From SZUA-442 sp963753185 (lineage in GTDB: Bacteria > Actinomycetota > Acidimicrobiia > Spongiisociales > UBA5794), in contig CAVWBO010000007.1 in the NCBI GenBank assembly GCA_963753185.1, positions 2,046,001 to 2,110,000 of the forward strand: 64,000 bases of DNA, given 5' to 3'. A program made the translations under genes and the position numbers. The notes beneath the pieces are model-generated. The model did no database searches and was not told where the DNA came from. It saw nothing but the letters and a program-made list of their open reading frames with translations. Shown one piece after another: positions 34,078-43,295 of the stretch; position 1 is the stretch's first letter; every line of letters begins with the position of its first letter.

Positions 34078-35961
34078 TCAGCCGAGGTGTCCCGTGATGT
34101 CGAGGCCTGACTCGATGCGGTCGTACAAGGTCGTGCGTCGCACGGGGTTGCGATCGAGGTCGAGGATCAGGTCGACGAAGTCCCCCGAGCTGACCGTGGT
34201 GCCGTGGCTCGCACCCGCCGCCCTGGAGATCGACTCATCCATGAGCGTCCCGCCAACGTCGTTGCAGCCGGATCGCAGCAGGGCCTCGGCACCGTCGAGG
34301 CCGAGCTTGACCCATGAGGCCTGGATGTTGTCGATGAGACCGATGAAGGCGAGCCGTGCAACGGCGTGGATGAGGATGACCTCGTCCCACGTCGGACCGG
34401 GGCGAGCCCTTCCCCGAAGCCAGATCGGCGCTCCCATGTGCACGAACGGGAGCGGCACGAACTCGGTGAATCCCCCCGTTCGCCTCTGGATGACCCGGAG
34501 GACCTCGAGATGGTTCGCCCACGAACGGGGCCCGTCCACGTGACCGAACATGATGGTCGCGGTGGTTCGGAGCCCGATCTCGTGCGCTGTGATCATGACG
34601 GATGACCACTGGCTGGTTCGGATCTTGTCAGGACACAACGTGAGGCGAACATCATCGTCGAGGATCTCGGCCGCCGTTCCCGGGAGGGTCCCGAGGCCAG
34701 CCTCCTTCAGCTCGAGCAGCAACTCGCGAATCGTGCGGCCCGATGTCTCGGCCCCCTGCCAGATCTCGAGCGGTGTGAACCCATGGATGTGCATCCCTGG
34801 CACACGTGCCTTGATCGCACGGACCACCTCGATGTAGAAGTCGCCGGTGAAGTCGGGATGGATGCCTCCCTGGAGGCACACCTCGGTGGCTCCGCGCGCC
34901 CACGCCTCCACTGACCTGTCCGCGACCTCGTCGATCGTCATGAGATACGGTGTCTCACGCAGATCGAGCGAGCGTGGCCCTTTCGAGAAGGCGCAGAATC
35001 CACACTTGAAGTAGCACTGATTCGTGTAGTTGATGTTTCGATTGACGACGAACGTCACGTCGTCGCCCACCGCCTGGACTCGAACGCGGTCTGCGGCGTC
35101 GGAGATCGCCTCGACATCCCTGCCGTGGGCTGACAGCAGCAACTCGAGTTCGTCACGATCGGGTGCCATGCCGGCGACGGCGGCCTCGAGGATGGCACGG
35201 ATCTGCGGTGTGGCATCCTCGAGGTGCGCCGGGTCACCGGACATCCATGCCTCATCGGACCACGCCGCCGACAAGCGACCCTTCGGCATGGGGATCGCCA
35301 CATCCTTGCCTGGCGCCCAATCGAGGCGCGGCCTCGCCCAACCTGACCCGTCGATCTGGTTGCAGTACGTCGCGAACGCGCCGCCTTCGAGAGCACTGGC
35401 AACCTCGTCGTAGTCGAGGCCGACGGGAAAGACCGTTCGCTCGACGAGTGCATGGGGACGGAGGGCATCGCGCAGCTCTCCGATGCGCTCGGTGTCCCAG
35501 TCGCGCAGGACGAGGTCGGTTGCACCCTCCTCGACGGCGAGACAGGCATCGGCCACGGTGTCGACGAATGTCGAGACGGACACGTCGAGATCTGGGAGAT
35601 CGACGAGCGCGCTGGCGCGTGCGACGGTGCTGCGAGCCGTTCGCAGGAACGCCGCCCTCGTGAAGGCCACGGCATCGATGACGGCCATGTCAGACCCCAC
35701 GTCGACGATCGTGGTCCTCCATCCCTCGACGGGATCACGCTTGAAACGTGACACGGCGTCAGGGGCGAGCGCGAACGCAGGCGCGGCTGCGGTTTCGATG
35801 CCTGACACGAGGAGGAGACCCCCGCGCTGGGCACCCTCGATGTCCGCGGGCATCGGGTTCGGGACCTCCACGGCAAGAGCGCCCTCGCGCCTGCGGGTAG
35901 AGGCCCACACCTCGGTGACGGTGTCGGCGGGTCTCAGCCGGAGGAAGGTGACGGTGGTCAT
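34078..35961 (-). CDS. cofH: FO synthase subunit 2 (CofH) with extra N-terminal domain
   Basis: A 627-residue protein. From about residue 265 it is a normal CofH, a radical SAM enzyme that joins tyrosine-derived 4-hydroxyphenyl to 5-amino-6-ribitylaminouracil: VVNRNINYTNQCYFKCGFCAF carries the cluster Cys near 317-324, with EVCLQGGIHPDF and LGTLPGTAAEILDD. The first roughly 260 residues are not part of usual CofH (about 400 residues); that region is alpha/beta-like with no recognised motif. It overlaps cofG by 4 bases (ATGA). With CofG it makes the FO precursor of F420. Confidence 0.92.
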   Translation of the reverse strand: MTTVTFLRLRPADTVTEVWASTRRREGALAVEVPNPMPADIEGAQRGGLLLVSGIETAAAPAFALAPDAVSRFKRDPVEGWRTTIVDVGSDMAVIDAVAFTRAAFLRTARSTVARASALVDLPDLDVSVSTFVDTVADACLAVEEGATDLVLRDWDTERIGELRDALRPHALVERTVFPVGLDYDEVASALEGGAFATYCNQIDGSGWARPRLDWAPGKDVAIPMPKGRLSAAWSDEAWMSGDPAHLEDATPQIRAILEAAVAGMAPDRDELELLLSAHGRDVEAISDAADRVRVQAVGDDVTFVVNRNINYTNQCYFKCGFCAFSKGPRSLDLRETPYLMTIDEVADRSVEAWARGATEVCLQGGIHPDFTGDFYIEVVRAIKARVPGMHIHGFTPLEIWQGAETSGRTIRELLLELKEAGLGTLPGTAAEILDDDVRLTLCPDKIRTSQWSSVMITAHEIGLRTTATIMFGHVDGPRSWANHLEVLRVIQRRTGGFTEFVPLPFVHMGAPIWLRGRARPGPTWDEVILIHAVARLAFIGLIDNIQASWVKLGLDGAEALLRSGCNDVGGTLMDESISRAAGASHGTTVSSGDFVDLILDLDRNPVRRTTLYDRIESGLDITGHLG

Positions 35962-37097
35962 GGGAGTGCGCGAGCTCGGGACAGTACTGCGTACCCGTCG
36001 TCGTCGGTACGGGCGCGCACGTCGTCGATGAGCCGATCATCGATCCACGCGTCCGACACGAACTCGGGATACACGGGGAGCCGTGGGACCAGGTCGTAGC
36101 CTGCGCTCTCGGTGATCGAAGCGAGCGAGTCGAGATGCGGCCACGGTGCCTCTGGGTTGACCCAGTCGATCGTCACAGGGCTGACCCCGCCCCAATCGTT
36201 GATTCCAGCATCGAGGTACACGGAGAAGTCCTCGGTCAGGTTCGGTGGAACCTGGATGTTCGCCGTCGGTCCCAGTATCCATCGTGATACCGCGACCACC
36301 TTCACGAAGAACGGGATGTCGGGTTCAGGAGAGAGTCGCATCCTGGTGTTCGCCTTCGCGCGGAAGTTCTGGATGATGTACTCCTGGATGTGGCCGCCCC
36401 GCTCGTTGGCTGCACGGAGGGCGAACAGGCTGTCGACGATCTCGGAGGTGGTCTCGCCGATACCCACGAGGATTCCGGTCGTGAACGGGACGCGGACCGC
36501 ACCGGCGGCGTTGATCGTGTCCATCCGCAGGGAGGGCACCTTGTCCGGGCACAGATGGTGGGGCATACCCTCCTCGGTGAGCCGGTCGGAGATGTTCTCG
36601 AGCATGAGGCCCATCGATACGTTCGTCGGCCTCAGCGCCCGGATGTCAGATGGTGTCATGATGCCGGGATTGGCGTGGGGGAACAGCCCCGACTCCGCAC
36701 GGATCAGCTCCGACATCACGACCACGTAGTCGATCGTCGTGTCACAACCGTGGTCGCTGAGGAACTCCACTGCCTGTGGCCACTTGTCCTCGGGCTTGTC
36801 ACCGAGGGTGAGAAGGGCCTCGGTGCAGTCATGGGCATCACCGGCACGGACGATCGCGAGCACGTCGTCGGGCGTCAGGAACTGGCCACCGGCACCGGGA
36901 GGCTTGACGAAGGTGCAATACGTACAGGTGTCCCGACACAGCGTCGTGATCGGAACGAAGACCTTCCGCGAGTACGTGATGGTGCGCCCGTGCCCCTCGT
37001 CGCGCAACCTCGCCGCTTCACGCAGCAGCGGCGCCGCATCGAGTCCGCCGTCGAGGTACGCGACGGCCATGTCCCTGTCAGGATCCGCGAATGGCAT
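35958..37097 (-). CDS. cofG: FO synthase subunit 1 (CofG)
   Basis: A 379-residue radical SAM enzyme: VPITTLCRDTCTYCTF holds the CxxxCxxC cluster ligands near residues 53-60, followed by LLTLGDKPED, the LHLCPDK-like HHLCPDKVPSLR and FTTGILVGIGET. It closes the deazaflavin ring after CofH. Mycobacteria and streptomycetes fuse the two as FbiC; here they are separate and overlap by 4 bases in the order cofG-cofH. Other F420 genes (fbiA, fbiB, cofC) are not in the window. Confidence 0.95.
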   Translation of the reverse strand: MPFADPDRDMAVAYLDGGLDAAPLLREAARLRDEGHGRTITYSRKVFVPITTLCRDTCTYCTFVKPPGAGGQFLTPDDVLAIVRAGDAHDCTEALLTLGDKPEDKWPQAVEFLSDHGCDTTIDYVVVMSELIRAESGLFPHANPGIMTPSDIRALRPTNVSMGLMLENISDRLTEEGMPHHLCPDKVPSLRMDTINAAGAVRVPFTTGILVGIGETTSEIVDSLFALRAANERGGHIQEYIIQNFRAKANTRMRLSPEPDIPFFVKVVAVSRWILGPTANIQVPPNLTEDFSVYLDAGINDWGGVSPVTIDWVNPEAPWPHLDSLASITESAGYDLVPRLPVYPEFVSDAWIDDRLIDDVRARTDDDGYAVLSRARALP

Positions 37098-37144
37098 CGG
37101 GCCAAGGTATCACGCGGGGAGGTTCGACCTGACGGCGGGTCGGG

Positions 37145-38536
37145 TCAGGTGATCTCAGGAATCGGGTCGCCCGTCACCAGCGGGAGATCGTCGAGATGGA
37201 GGTTCGCGCCCTCGCTCGGGAGTCCCTCGGCGTCGGGAAGGTCCCGTTCGAGGTTGCGGAGCGGCGCGAAGCTCCACGCTCCGATGGCAAGGACGATGCA
37301 CCCGCAGCCTATGACCACGAAGAACGCCGCATATCCGGCGCTCTCACCGCGGCCCGTCAGGCTCGCGATGGCGGAGCTGAGCGCAGAGTCACCGGCCATG
37401 AGTGGTATGAAGACGCGGTCGACGAGCGGCCCGGTCATGGCGAGCGCGACGGGATGCGTGATCTGGGCGATCATCGATCGGACCGAGAAGACCCTGCCCT
37501 GGACGTCTGGTTCGACCTTCGCCATCCAGATCGACTGGCTCATGGCGGATGCGTACGGCACGACGAGCATGCCGACCCACAGGGCGATGAGGATGACGAC
37601 CAGCATCGTGGACGATCCGACGAGGATCAGCATCGCGCCGAGGATCGCTGCGGCGATGATGATGCGAAGGACCCTGCGATCCGTGACCTTGATCGCCGAA
37701 GCGACGATCGAGCCGATGAGCATTCCCGTCGCTCCGAGGGACATGATGAGACCCATGGTCGCCTCCGACGTGAAGGTCAGCATGTATGCGATGAAGACGG
37801 GCCCGATGAAGCCGAGGACGAGGTTCAACGCGCTGAAGGCAACGAGCAGTGACAGGAGGGGACGTTTCCTCCAGACGTATCGGAAACCGAACATGGATTC
37901 CTGCCACAGCGTTCCTGCGGACGCAGCTCCCACTTCGGTCGTCGTCGGGCGAGGGAACCGGACCAGGAACAGGGTCGCGACCGCAACCATGAAGGTGGCC
38001 ACATCGATCGCAAGGAGGACCGCAACGCCTCCGATCGCCACGACGGCGCCGCCAAGGAGTGGGGCGAGCAACTGCCCTGCAGCCTCTGCCATCTGAACCA
38101 TTCCGGACGCCTGTGAGTATCGCTCCTTCGGCACGAGCAACGACATCGACGCCTGGTACGCGGGCCAATGGATCGACTCGAACGACGAGATGATGGCAGC
38201 CATCACGATGAGGAGCCCGATCGACATCGTGTCCGTCATGAAGGCGATCGCGATGACGATCGTCCCGATGCCGGAGGCCCCATCGGAGAGGATCATCGCC
38301 CAACGACGATCCCAGCGGTCGACCAATGCTCCCGCGACCGGTGCCAGAAGGATCCTCGGGAGGCTCCCTGCGAGCATCATCAGGGACAGCTGCGTCACGG
38401 AACCGGTCTCGAGATACACCCACACCGCGAGGCCGAACCACGTGAGGCTCGTCCCGATGATCGAGACGAGCTGACCGCTCCAGACGATGAGGAAGGTCCG
38501 GAAGCTGGTGGTGTTCGTCGTCGTGGGCTCCGCCAT
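37145..38536 (-). CDS. MFS transporter, enterobactin-exporter/DHA3-like
   Basis: About 463 residues with some 12 membrane helices and the MFS loop motif GALVDRWDRRWAM between helices 2 and 3. The pattern WSGQLVSIIGTSLTWFGLAVWV is typical of DHA3-like drug or siderophore exporters. The ATG at 38536 is set by GGGGAGGAGC upstream. A palindrome-bearing promoter precedes it. The substrate cannot be told. Confidence 0.88.
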   Translation of the reverse strand: MAEPTTTNTTSFRTFLIVWSGQLVSIIGTSLTWFGLAVWVYLETGSVTQLSLMMLAGSLPRILLAPVAGALVDRWDRRWAMILSDGASGIGTIVIAIAFMTDTMSIGLLIVMAAIISSFESIHWPAYQASMSLLVPKERYSQASGMVQMAEAAGQLLAPLLGGAVVAIGGVAVLLAIDVATFMVAVATLFLVRFPRPTTTEVGAASAGTLWQESMFGFRYVWRKRPLLSLLVAFSALNLVLGFIGPVFIAYMLTFTSEATMGLIMSLGATGMLIGSIVASAIKVTDRRVLRIIIAAAILGAMLILVGSSTMLVVILIALWVGMLVVPYASAMSQSIWMAKVEPDVQGRVFSVRSMIAQITHPVALAMTGPLVDRVFIPLMAGDSALSSAIASLTGRGESAGYAAFFVVIGCGCIVLAIGAWSFAPLRNLERDLPDAEGLPSEGANLHLDDLPLVTGDPIPEIT

Positions 38537-38565
38537 TCCCCTGCTCCTCCCCTGCGGCTCGCTGT

Positions 38566-38594
38566 ATTGTCGGGAATTCCCGACCATTTGTCAA
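38566..38594 (-). promoter_or_regulatory. MFS gene promoter with palindromic operator
   Basis: On the minus strand a perfect -35 TTGACA (38594-38589) is followed after 17 bases by GACAAT (38571-38566), a 4/6 -10 match. The spacer and its edges hold the perfect 16-bp palindrome GTCGGGAATTCCCGAC (38569-38584). A palindrome between -35 and -10 is the usual place for a repressor operator. The repressor is not identified; the nearest regulator is the TetR gene at 33.4-34.0 kb. Confidence 0.6.
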
Positions 38595-38628
38595 GGGCCA
38601 TGACGAGGCGCCGGTCTACCCTGCTCGC

Positions 38629-39522
38629 ATGAAATGGTGGCACGGTTCGCTCATCGCATTGGCGATCGCCGGGAGCGGTTGCACATCGATCGACGAAGCC
38701 GGAGCTCCACCGGAGGTGACACCCACGCAGGCAACGTCGACGACGGCTGCGGTGACGACGATCCCGGGCGCAGTGGACGGCGATGTGTGCCAGACCGGGG
38801 ATCTCGGCTTTCGCGGCGATGGCCTGATCGCGGCACTCGGTGGCCTCGAATCCGACGCGACGAGCATCAGTGACATCAGGTGGGAACCCTCGACCTCGTG
38901 CGAGCGCCTCGTGATCTCCTTCGCTGCGGCTTCGGGTGCACCGGCAACGGCACTCGGAATCACGGCGGTCACGGCAGTCCCGTCCTCGGGATTCGTTCGG
39001 GTCTCCCTCTCCCCCGAGGTCGCCACGACGGCAGTCGCCGACATGCGTGTCGACGGCACGCTCATCGATCGCATCTACGTCGTGCGAGCGTCCGATGGGT
39101 CGATGTTCGTCGACGTGCTCGGTTCCGCCGATGCATCGCTCGCCGTTCGCGCCTTTGTCTCGGGACCTCCTTCTTCGATCGTCATCGACGTGATCGACGT
39201 CCCGGACCGTCCAAGTCACTCCCGTGTCGCCGTGTCCGACACCGCCGTCGTCTTCTCGCCCCTGCCCGGTCCGGCCCTCTATCCCGTGACAATCGACGCC
39301 TACGCGCAGCCTTCCTTGCGGTCCGTGCGAATCCAGATGACGAACGGCACGACGATGACCGTCGACAGGGCCCTCGGCGTGGAAGGACGTTCGGATGCCT
39401 GGCAGGCAGTGTCGTCCCAGATCGAAGGGGGTCCACCTGGCCCTGCGACGATCTTCGTCGGCACCGTTGACCCGAACGGACGCCCCCTCGTCGGGGCGAC
39501 CGTGCCGATCGATCTTCCCTGA
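38629..39522 (+). CDS. Putative lipoprotein, secreted, function unknown
   Basis: A 297-residue protein with a signal peptide ending in IAGSGC (a lipobox-like site, atypical at -3), then a Thr/Pro-rich linker and two beta-rich domains (about 65-200 and 205-297). The C-terminal part, with PSLRSVRIQMTNGT and ATIFVGTVDPNGRPLVGATVPI, resembles an Ig-like extracellular domain. It is transcribed away from the MFS gene, with a 92-base divergent intergenic region between the starts. No enzyme motif is seen. Confidence 0.7.
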   Translation: MKWWHGSLIALAIAGSGCTSIDEAGAPPEVTPTQATSTTAAVTTIPGAVDGDVCQTGDLGFRGDGLIAALGGLESDATSISDIRWEPSTSCERLVISFAAASGAPATALGITAVTAVPSSGFVRVSLSPEVATTAVADMRVDGTLIDRIYVVRASDGSMFVDVLGSADASLAVRAFVSGPPSSIVIDVIDVPDRPSHSRVAVSDTAVVFSPLPGPALYPVTIDAYAQPSLRSVRIQMTNGTTMTVDRALGVEGRSDAWQAVSSQIEGGPPGPATIFVGTVDPNGRPLVGATVPIDLP

Positions 39523-39563
39523 CCACGTCCGACGTGCTCGTACGCCTCGATCCGGGCCGACGT

Positions 39564-42500
39564 CTACATGTTGCGCCGGTACCTGCCACCCACCTCGAAC
39601 AGGCCCGATGTCAGCTGTCCGAGCGAGCAGAATGGTGCGGCCTCCAACAACGCCTCGAACACGTTCCCACCAGACAGCGCAACCTGTTGGAGGTTCGCGA
39701 TCGCTGCTTCCGCATCCTTGCCTGCCCTGTCGTGGAGCGCTGTCACGTCGTCGATCAACGTGTCCTTGGCGGAATCCGAGGAGCGGATCACCGAGCTCGG
39801 GCGCACGAACGGTGATCCTTCGGCAGAGAGGAAGGTGTTGACCCCGATGATCTGCAGCTCGCCACTGTCCTTGCGCGTCTCGTAGCGGAGCGATTCCTCC
39901 TGGATCTTGGATCGTTGGTACATCGTCTCCATCGCTCCGAGCACTCCCCCACGATCGGTGAGCCTGTCGAACTCCGCCATGACGGCTTCCTCGACGAGGT
40001 CGGTCAGCTCCTCGATGATGAACGAACCCTGGAGGCTGTTCTCGTTCCGTGCGATGCCGAGCTCACGATTGATGATGAGTTGGATCGCAAGCGCTCGCCG
40101 AACCGACTGCTCCGTCGGAGTGGTGATCGCCTCGTCGTAGGCGTTGGTGTGGAGGCTGTTCGTGTTGTCGTAGATCGCATGGAGCGCCTGGAGGGTCGTT
40201 CGGATGTCATTGAACTCGATCTCCTGCGCGTGGAGCGATCGTCCAGACGTCTGGATGTGGTACTTGAGCTTCTGGGAACGCTCATCCGCTCCGTACACGT
40301 CGCGCATCGCCTTTGCCCAGACCCTGCGCGCCACCCGCCCGATCACGGCGTACTCGGCGTCGAGCCCGTTCGAGAAGAAGAAGCTGAGGTTCGGTGCGAA
40401 CTCGTCAACGTCCATCCCCCGAGAGAGGAAGTACTCGACGAACGTGAAACCGTTCGCAAGCGTGAACGCCAGCTGCGTGATCGGGTTCGCTCCGGCCTCC
40501 GCCATGTGATATCCCGAAATCGACACCGAGTAGAAGTTCGTCACGTCGTTGTCGATGAAGAACTCCTGGATGTCCCCCTGCATCTTCAGCGCGAATTCGG
40601 TGGAGAAGATGCACGTGTTCTGGGCCTGGTCCTCCTTGAGGATGTCGGCTTGGATCGTTCCTCGAACGCGTGCGAGCGCGCCGGCACGCAGCGTGGCGTA
40701 TGTCTCGTCGTCGATGTAGTCCGATCCTCGGACTCCGAGGAGGAGGAGACCCGATCCGTCGTGACCCTCCGGGAGTTCCCCCCGATACCGTGGTCGCTCG
40801 ACACCCTGGGCGCGGAATCGCTCGTCGATCGCCGCATCGACCTCGTCATAGCGACCCACCTCGCGAAGGTGCTGCTCGCAAGCCTGGTCGATAACGGCTG
40901 TGAGGAAGAACGCCAGCATCATCGGGGCGGGCCCGTTGATCGTCATGGACACGGAGGTCGCGGGATCGAGGAGGTCGAAACCGGAGTACAGCTTCTTCGC
41001 ATCGTCGAGCGTCGGCACGGACACGCCCGAGTTCCCGACCTTGCCGTAGACGTCAGGTCGTCGGCCGGGATCGTTCCCGTAGAGCGTCACCGAGTCGAAG
41101 GCGGTTGAGAGCCGGATCGCGGGCATCCCGGATGCCAGGTAGTGGAATCTTCGATTCGTCTGTTCCGGACCACCCTCACCGGCGAACATCCGCGTGGGGT
41201 CCTCGGCCTGTCGCTTGAACGGGAACACGCCTGCCGTGAAGGGGAATCGCCCAGGAAGGTTCTCGCTTCGCAGCCACCTCACCCTGTCTCCCCATCCCCC
41301 CATGTCCGGATGGATGACCTTGGGGAACGTCGTCCCCGAGAGCGTCGTGATGCTGTTGTCGACGGAGACTTCGTTTCCCCTGACCGTGTACGCGATGTCC
41401 GAGCCGTCGTACGCGCTGGCCGTGGCGTCCCACGCATCGAGTTGGGCGAGCGTGTCGGACGGTATGGAGGCGCGGATCGCGGAGGCGTCGATACCGACCG
41501 GCTCACCGAGGAGCGATTCGACTCGATCGACCGCTTGCAGGTTCACCGCTGCCTGAGCCGCCTGGTCGGTCACATCGTCGTACGCCCGGTTGGCCTCCGC
41601 GATCTCGGAGAGATAACGCACCCTCGCCCTCGGGACGAGTGCACCGCCAGAGACTGCCCCCTCCCTGTGTGGCACCACCCCGAACGACCCCCCACGATGG
41701 TCGTCGACGGCCGACATGATGCGCTCGTACAAACGCTGCGTTCCAGCGTCGTTGAACTGCGATGCGATCGTTGCCTCGACGGGGAGGGCGTCATCGGGAG
41801 CATCGAACCACTGCCTGTTGCGCCTCACCTGCTTGCGAACATCACGCAGCGCATCCTCGGCGCCTCTTCGGTCAGACTTGTTGATGGCGATGACATCCGC
41901 GAAGTCGAGCATGTCGATCTTCTCGAGCTGGGTCGCCGCGCCGTAGTCCGGTGTCATCACGTACACCGACAGATCGGATTGATCGACGATCTCGGTGTCG
42001 GATTGACCGATGCCGGACGTCTCGAGGAAGACGAGGTCGTAGCCAGCGGCCTTGACGACGCTGACCGCATCCGCCACGTGGGGCGACATCGCGAGGTTCG
42101 GCTGCCGGGTGGCGAGAGAGCGCATGTAGGTGGCGGGGCCCGACACCGCGTTCATGCGGATGCGGTCACCGAGAAGGGCTCCGCCCGTCCGGCGACGGGA
42201 GGGATCCACGGAGATCACGGCGATTCGCTTGTCAGGGAAGTCCCTGCGAAAACGCAGGACGAGCTCGTCGAGGATGGAGGACTTCCCTGCACCACCGGTT
42301 CCTGTGAATCCGACAACGGGGGCATGACTGGTCAGGGAAACGGCACGAACCGCATCGAGGAGCTCCATCGATGCATCCCGGTCGTTCTCCGCCACCGTGA
42401 TCACGCGGGCGATCGCTGAGACATCCCCGTTCTGCACGCTCCCGAGGAGGTCATCGGTTGCCGGCTGGGGGTGGATCGCATGCTCCATGAGGTCAGCGAT

Positions 42501-42890
42501 CATCCCCGTGAGGCCGAGGCGCCTGCCGTCGTCCGGTGAGTAGATGCGGGCGACCCCCTCCGCCTGAAGTGCTTCGCCCTCTTCGGGGAGGATCGTTCCC
42601 CCACCACCACCGAAGACGGCGATCGTCTCTCCGCCCATCTCGTCGAGGAGGACCCGGAGGTACCGGAAGAACTCCATGTGCCCACCCTGGTACGAGGTGA
42701 CGGCCACCGCATGCGCATCTTCCTCGACGGCGGTCTCGGCGATCTCGAAGGCAGAGCGATCGTGCCCGAGGTGGATCACTTCCGCACCGTTCGACTGGAG
42801 GATCCGCCGCATGATGTTGATCGACGCGTCGTGTCCATCGAACAGCGAAGTCGCCGTGACGATGCGAAGCCGCCGGTCCCGTGTGGTCAT
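39564..42890 (-). CDS. icmF: Fused isobutyryl-CoA-type mutase with GTPase chaperone (IcmF)
   Basis: About 1108 residues with three parts: an N-terminal B12-binding domain (DGHDAS base-off motif near residue 20, TSYQGGHMEFF), a MeaI-type G-protein chaperone (P-loop FTGTGGAGKSS near 192, NKSD), and a C-terminal acyl-CoA mutase barrel (about 410-1090, with ISGYHMAEAGANPITQLAFT). This fusion order is diagnostic of IcmF, which interconverts isobutyryl- and n-butyryl-CoA, or pivalyl/isovaleryl-CoA in relatives; the substrate cannot be fixed from sequence by eye. The ATG at 42890 gives the family-typical start. Confidence 0.93.
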   Translation of the reverse strand: MTTRDRRLRIVTATSLFDGHDASINIMRRILQSNGAEVIHLGHDRSAFEIAETAVEEDAHAVAVTSYQGGHMEFFRYLRVLLDEMGGETIAVFGGGGGTILPEEGEALQAEGVARIYSPDDGRRLGLTGMIADLMEHAIHPQPATDDLLGSVQNGDVSAIARVITVAENDRDASMELLDAVRAVSLTSHAPVVGFTGTGGAGKSSILDELVLRFRRDFPDKRIAVISVDPSRRRTGGALLGDRIRMNAVSGPATYMRSLATRQPNLAMSPHVADAVSVVKAAGYDLVFLETSGIGQSDTEIVDQSDLSVYVMTPDYGAATQLEKIDMLDFADVIAINKSDRRGAEDALRDVRKQVRRNRQWFDAPDDALPVEATIASQFNDAGTQRLYERIMSAVDDHRGGSFGVVPHREGAVSGGALVPRARVRYLSEIAEANRAYDDVTDQAAQAAVNLQAVDRVESLLGEPVGIDASAIRASIPSDTLAQLDAWDATASAYDGSDIAYTVRGNEVSVDNSITTLSGTTFPKVIHPDMGGWGDRVRWLRSENLPGRFPFTAGVFPFKRQAEDPTRMFAGEGGPEQTNRRFHYLASGMPAIRLSTAFDSVTLYGNDPGRRPDVYGKVGNSGVSVPTLDDAKKLYSGFDLLDPATSVSMTINGPAPMMLAFFLTAVIDQACEQHLREVGRYDEVDAAIDERFRAQGVERPRYRGELPEGHDGSGLLLLGVRGSDYIDDETYATLRAGALARVRGTIQADILKEDQAQNTCIFSTEFALKMQGDIQEFFIDNDVTNFYSVSISGYHMAEAGANPITQLAFTLANGFTFVEYFLSRGMDVDEFAPNLSFFFSNGLDAEYAVIGRVARRVWAKAMRDVYGADERSQKLKYHIQTSGRSLHAQEIEFNDIRTTLQALHAIYDNTNSLHTNAYDEAITTPTEQSVRRALAIQLIINRELGIARNENSLQGSFIIEELTDLVEEAVMAEFDRLTDRGGVLGAMETMYQRSKIQEESLRYETRKDSGELQIIGVNTFLSAEGSPFVRPSSVIRSSDSAKDTLIDDVTALHDRAGKDAEAAIANLQQVALSGGNVFEALLEAAPFCSLGQLTSGLFEVGGRYRRNM

Positions 42891-43007
42891 GGACCGAGGA
42901 TAGGGACGCAAACCATCCTTGGCCGGAGTTGGAATGGCACTACGCCTGACGTCTCGTGTGTCGTGGCTGCGCCATCACATCATCTCCACACGATCGCCAA
43001 CCCGGCG

Positions 43008-43187
43008 TCACCGTGCGAACGGCACGATGGCCAGGTGGATCCGGGCCATCGCATCCTCGTCGATGTACTCCATGCCGTGGTGGTCGTGGAGGTGCTTCAG
43101 GGCCTTCTCCCTCGTCGCCTCAGGGGTGTCCCCGGTCTCGGTGTGTGGGCATCCGGGGACGACATGGTCGCAGATATACTCGAACAT
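43008..43187 (-). CDS. DUF1059-like small protein
   Basis: A 59-residue protein: FEYICDHVVPGCPHTETGDTPEA followed by LKHLHDHHGMEYI. Two Cys plus several His match the DUF1059 pattern, a small domain of unknown function that may bind metal. The ATG at 43187 lacks a strong ribosome binding site; an in-frame upstream extension looks non-coding. It lies upstream of icmF on the same strand with a 117-base gap and may share its transcript. Confidence 0.6.
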   Translation of the reverse strand: MFEYICDHVVPGCPHTETGDTPEATREKALKHLHDHHGMEYIDEDAMARIHLAIVPFAR

Positions 43188-43295
43188 ACGGCGGGCCTGC
43201 GCACACCCTCGGGTCCGGAGAAGGGTACCAGCGGGTCCACCGGCATGCCGGATCACCGACGCACGGACGATGTGCCCGATTGCCTCCCATGGGCG

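Noticed and set aside
36390..38096. 568-codon plus-strand open frame over cofG and the MFS gene
   Set aside because: It spans two real minus-strand genes and a gene boundary and shows no coherent protein features.
42678..43295. N-terminal extension of the lipoprotein esterase frame back to 42678
   Set aside because: The extension overlaps icmF and the DUF1059 gene in antisense and precedes a clear signal peptide with lipobox, so the start near 43296 is right.
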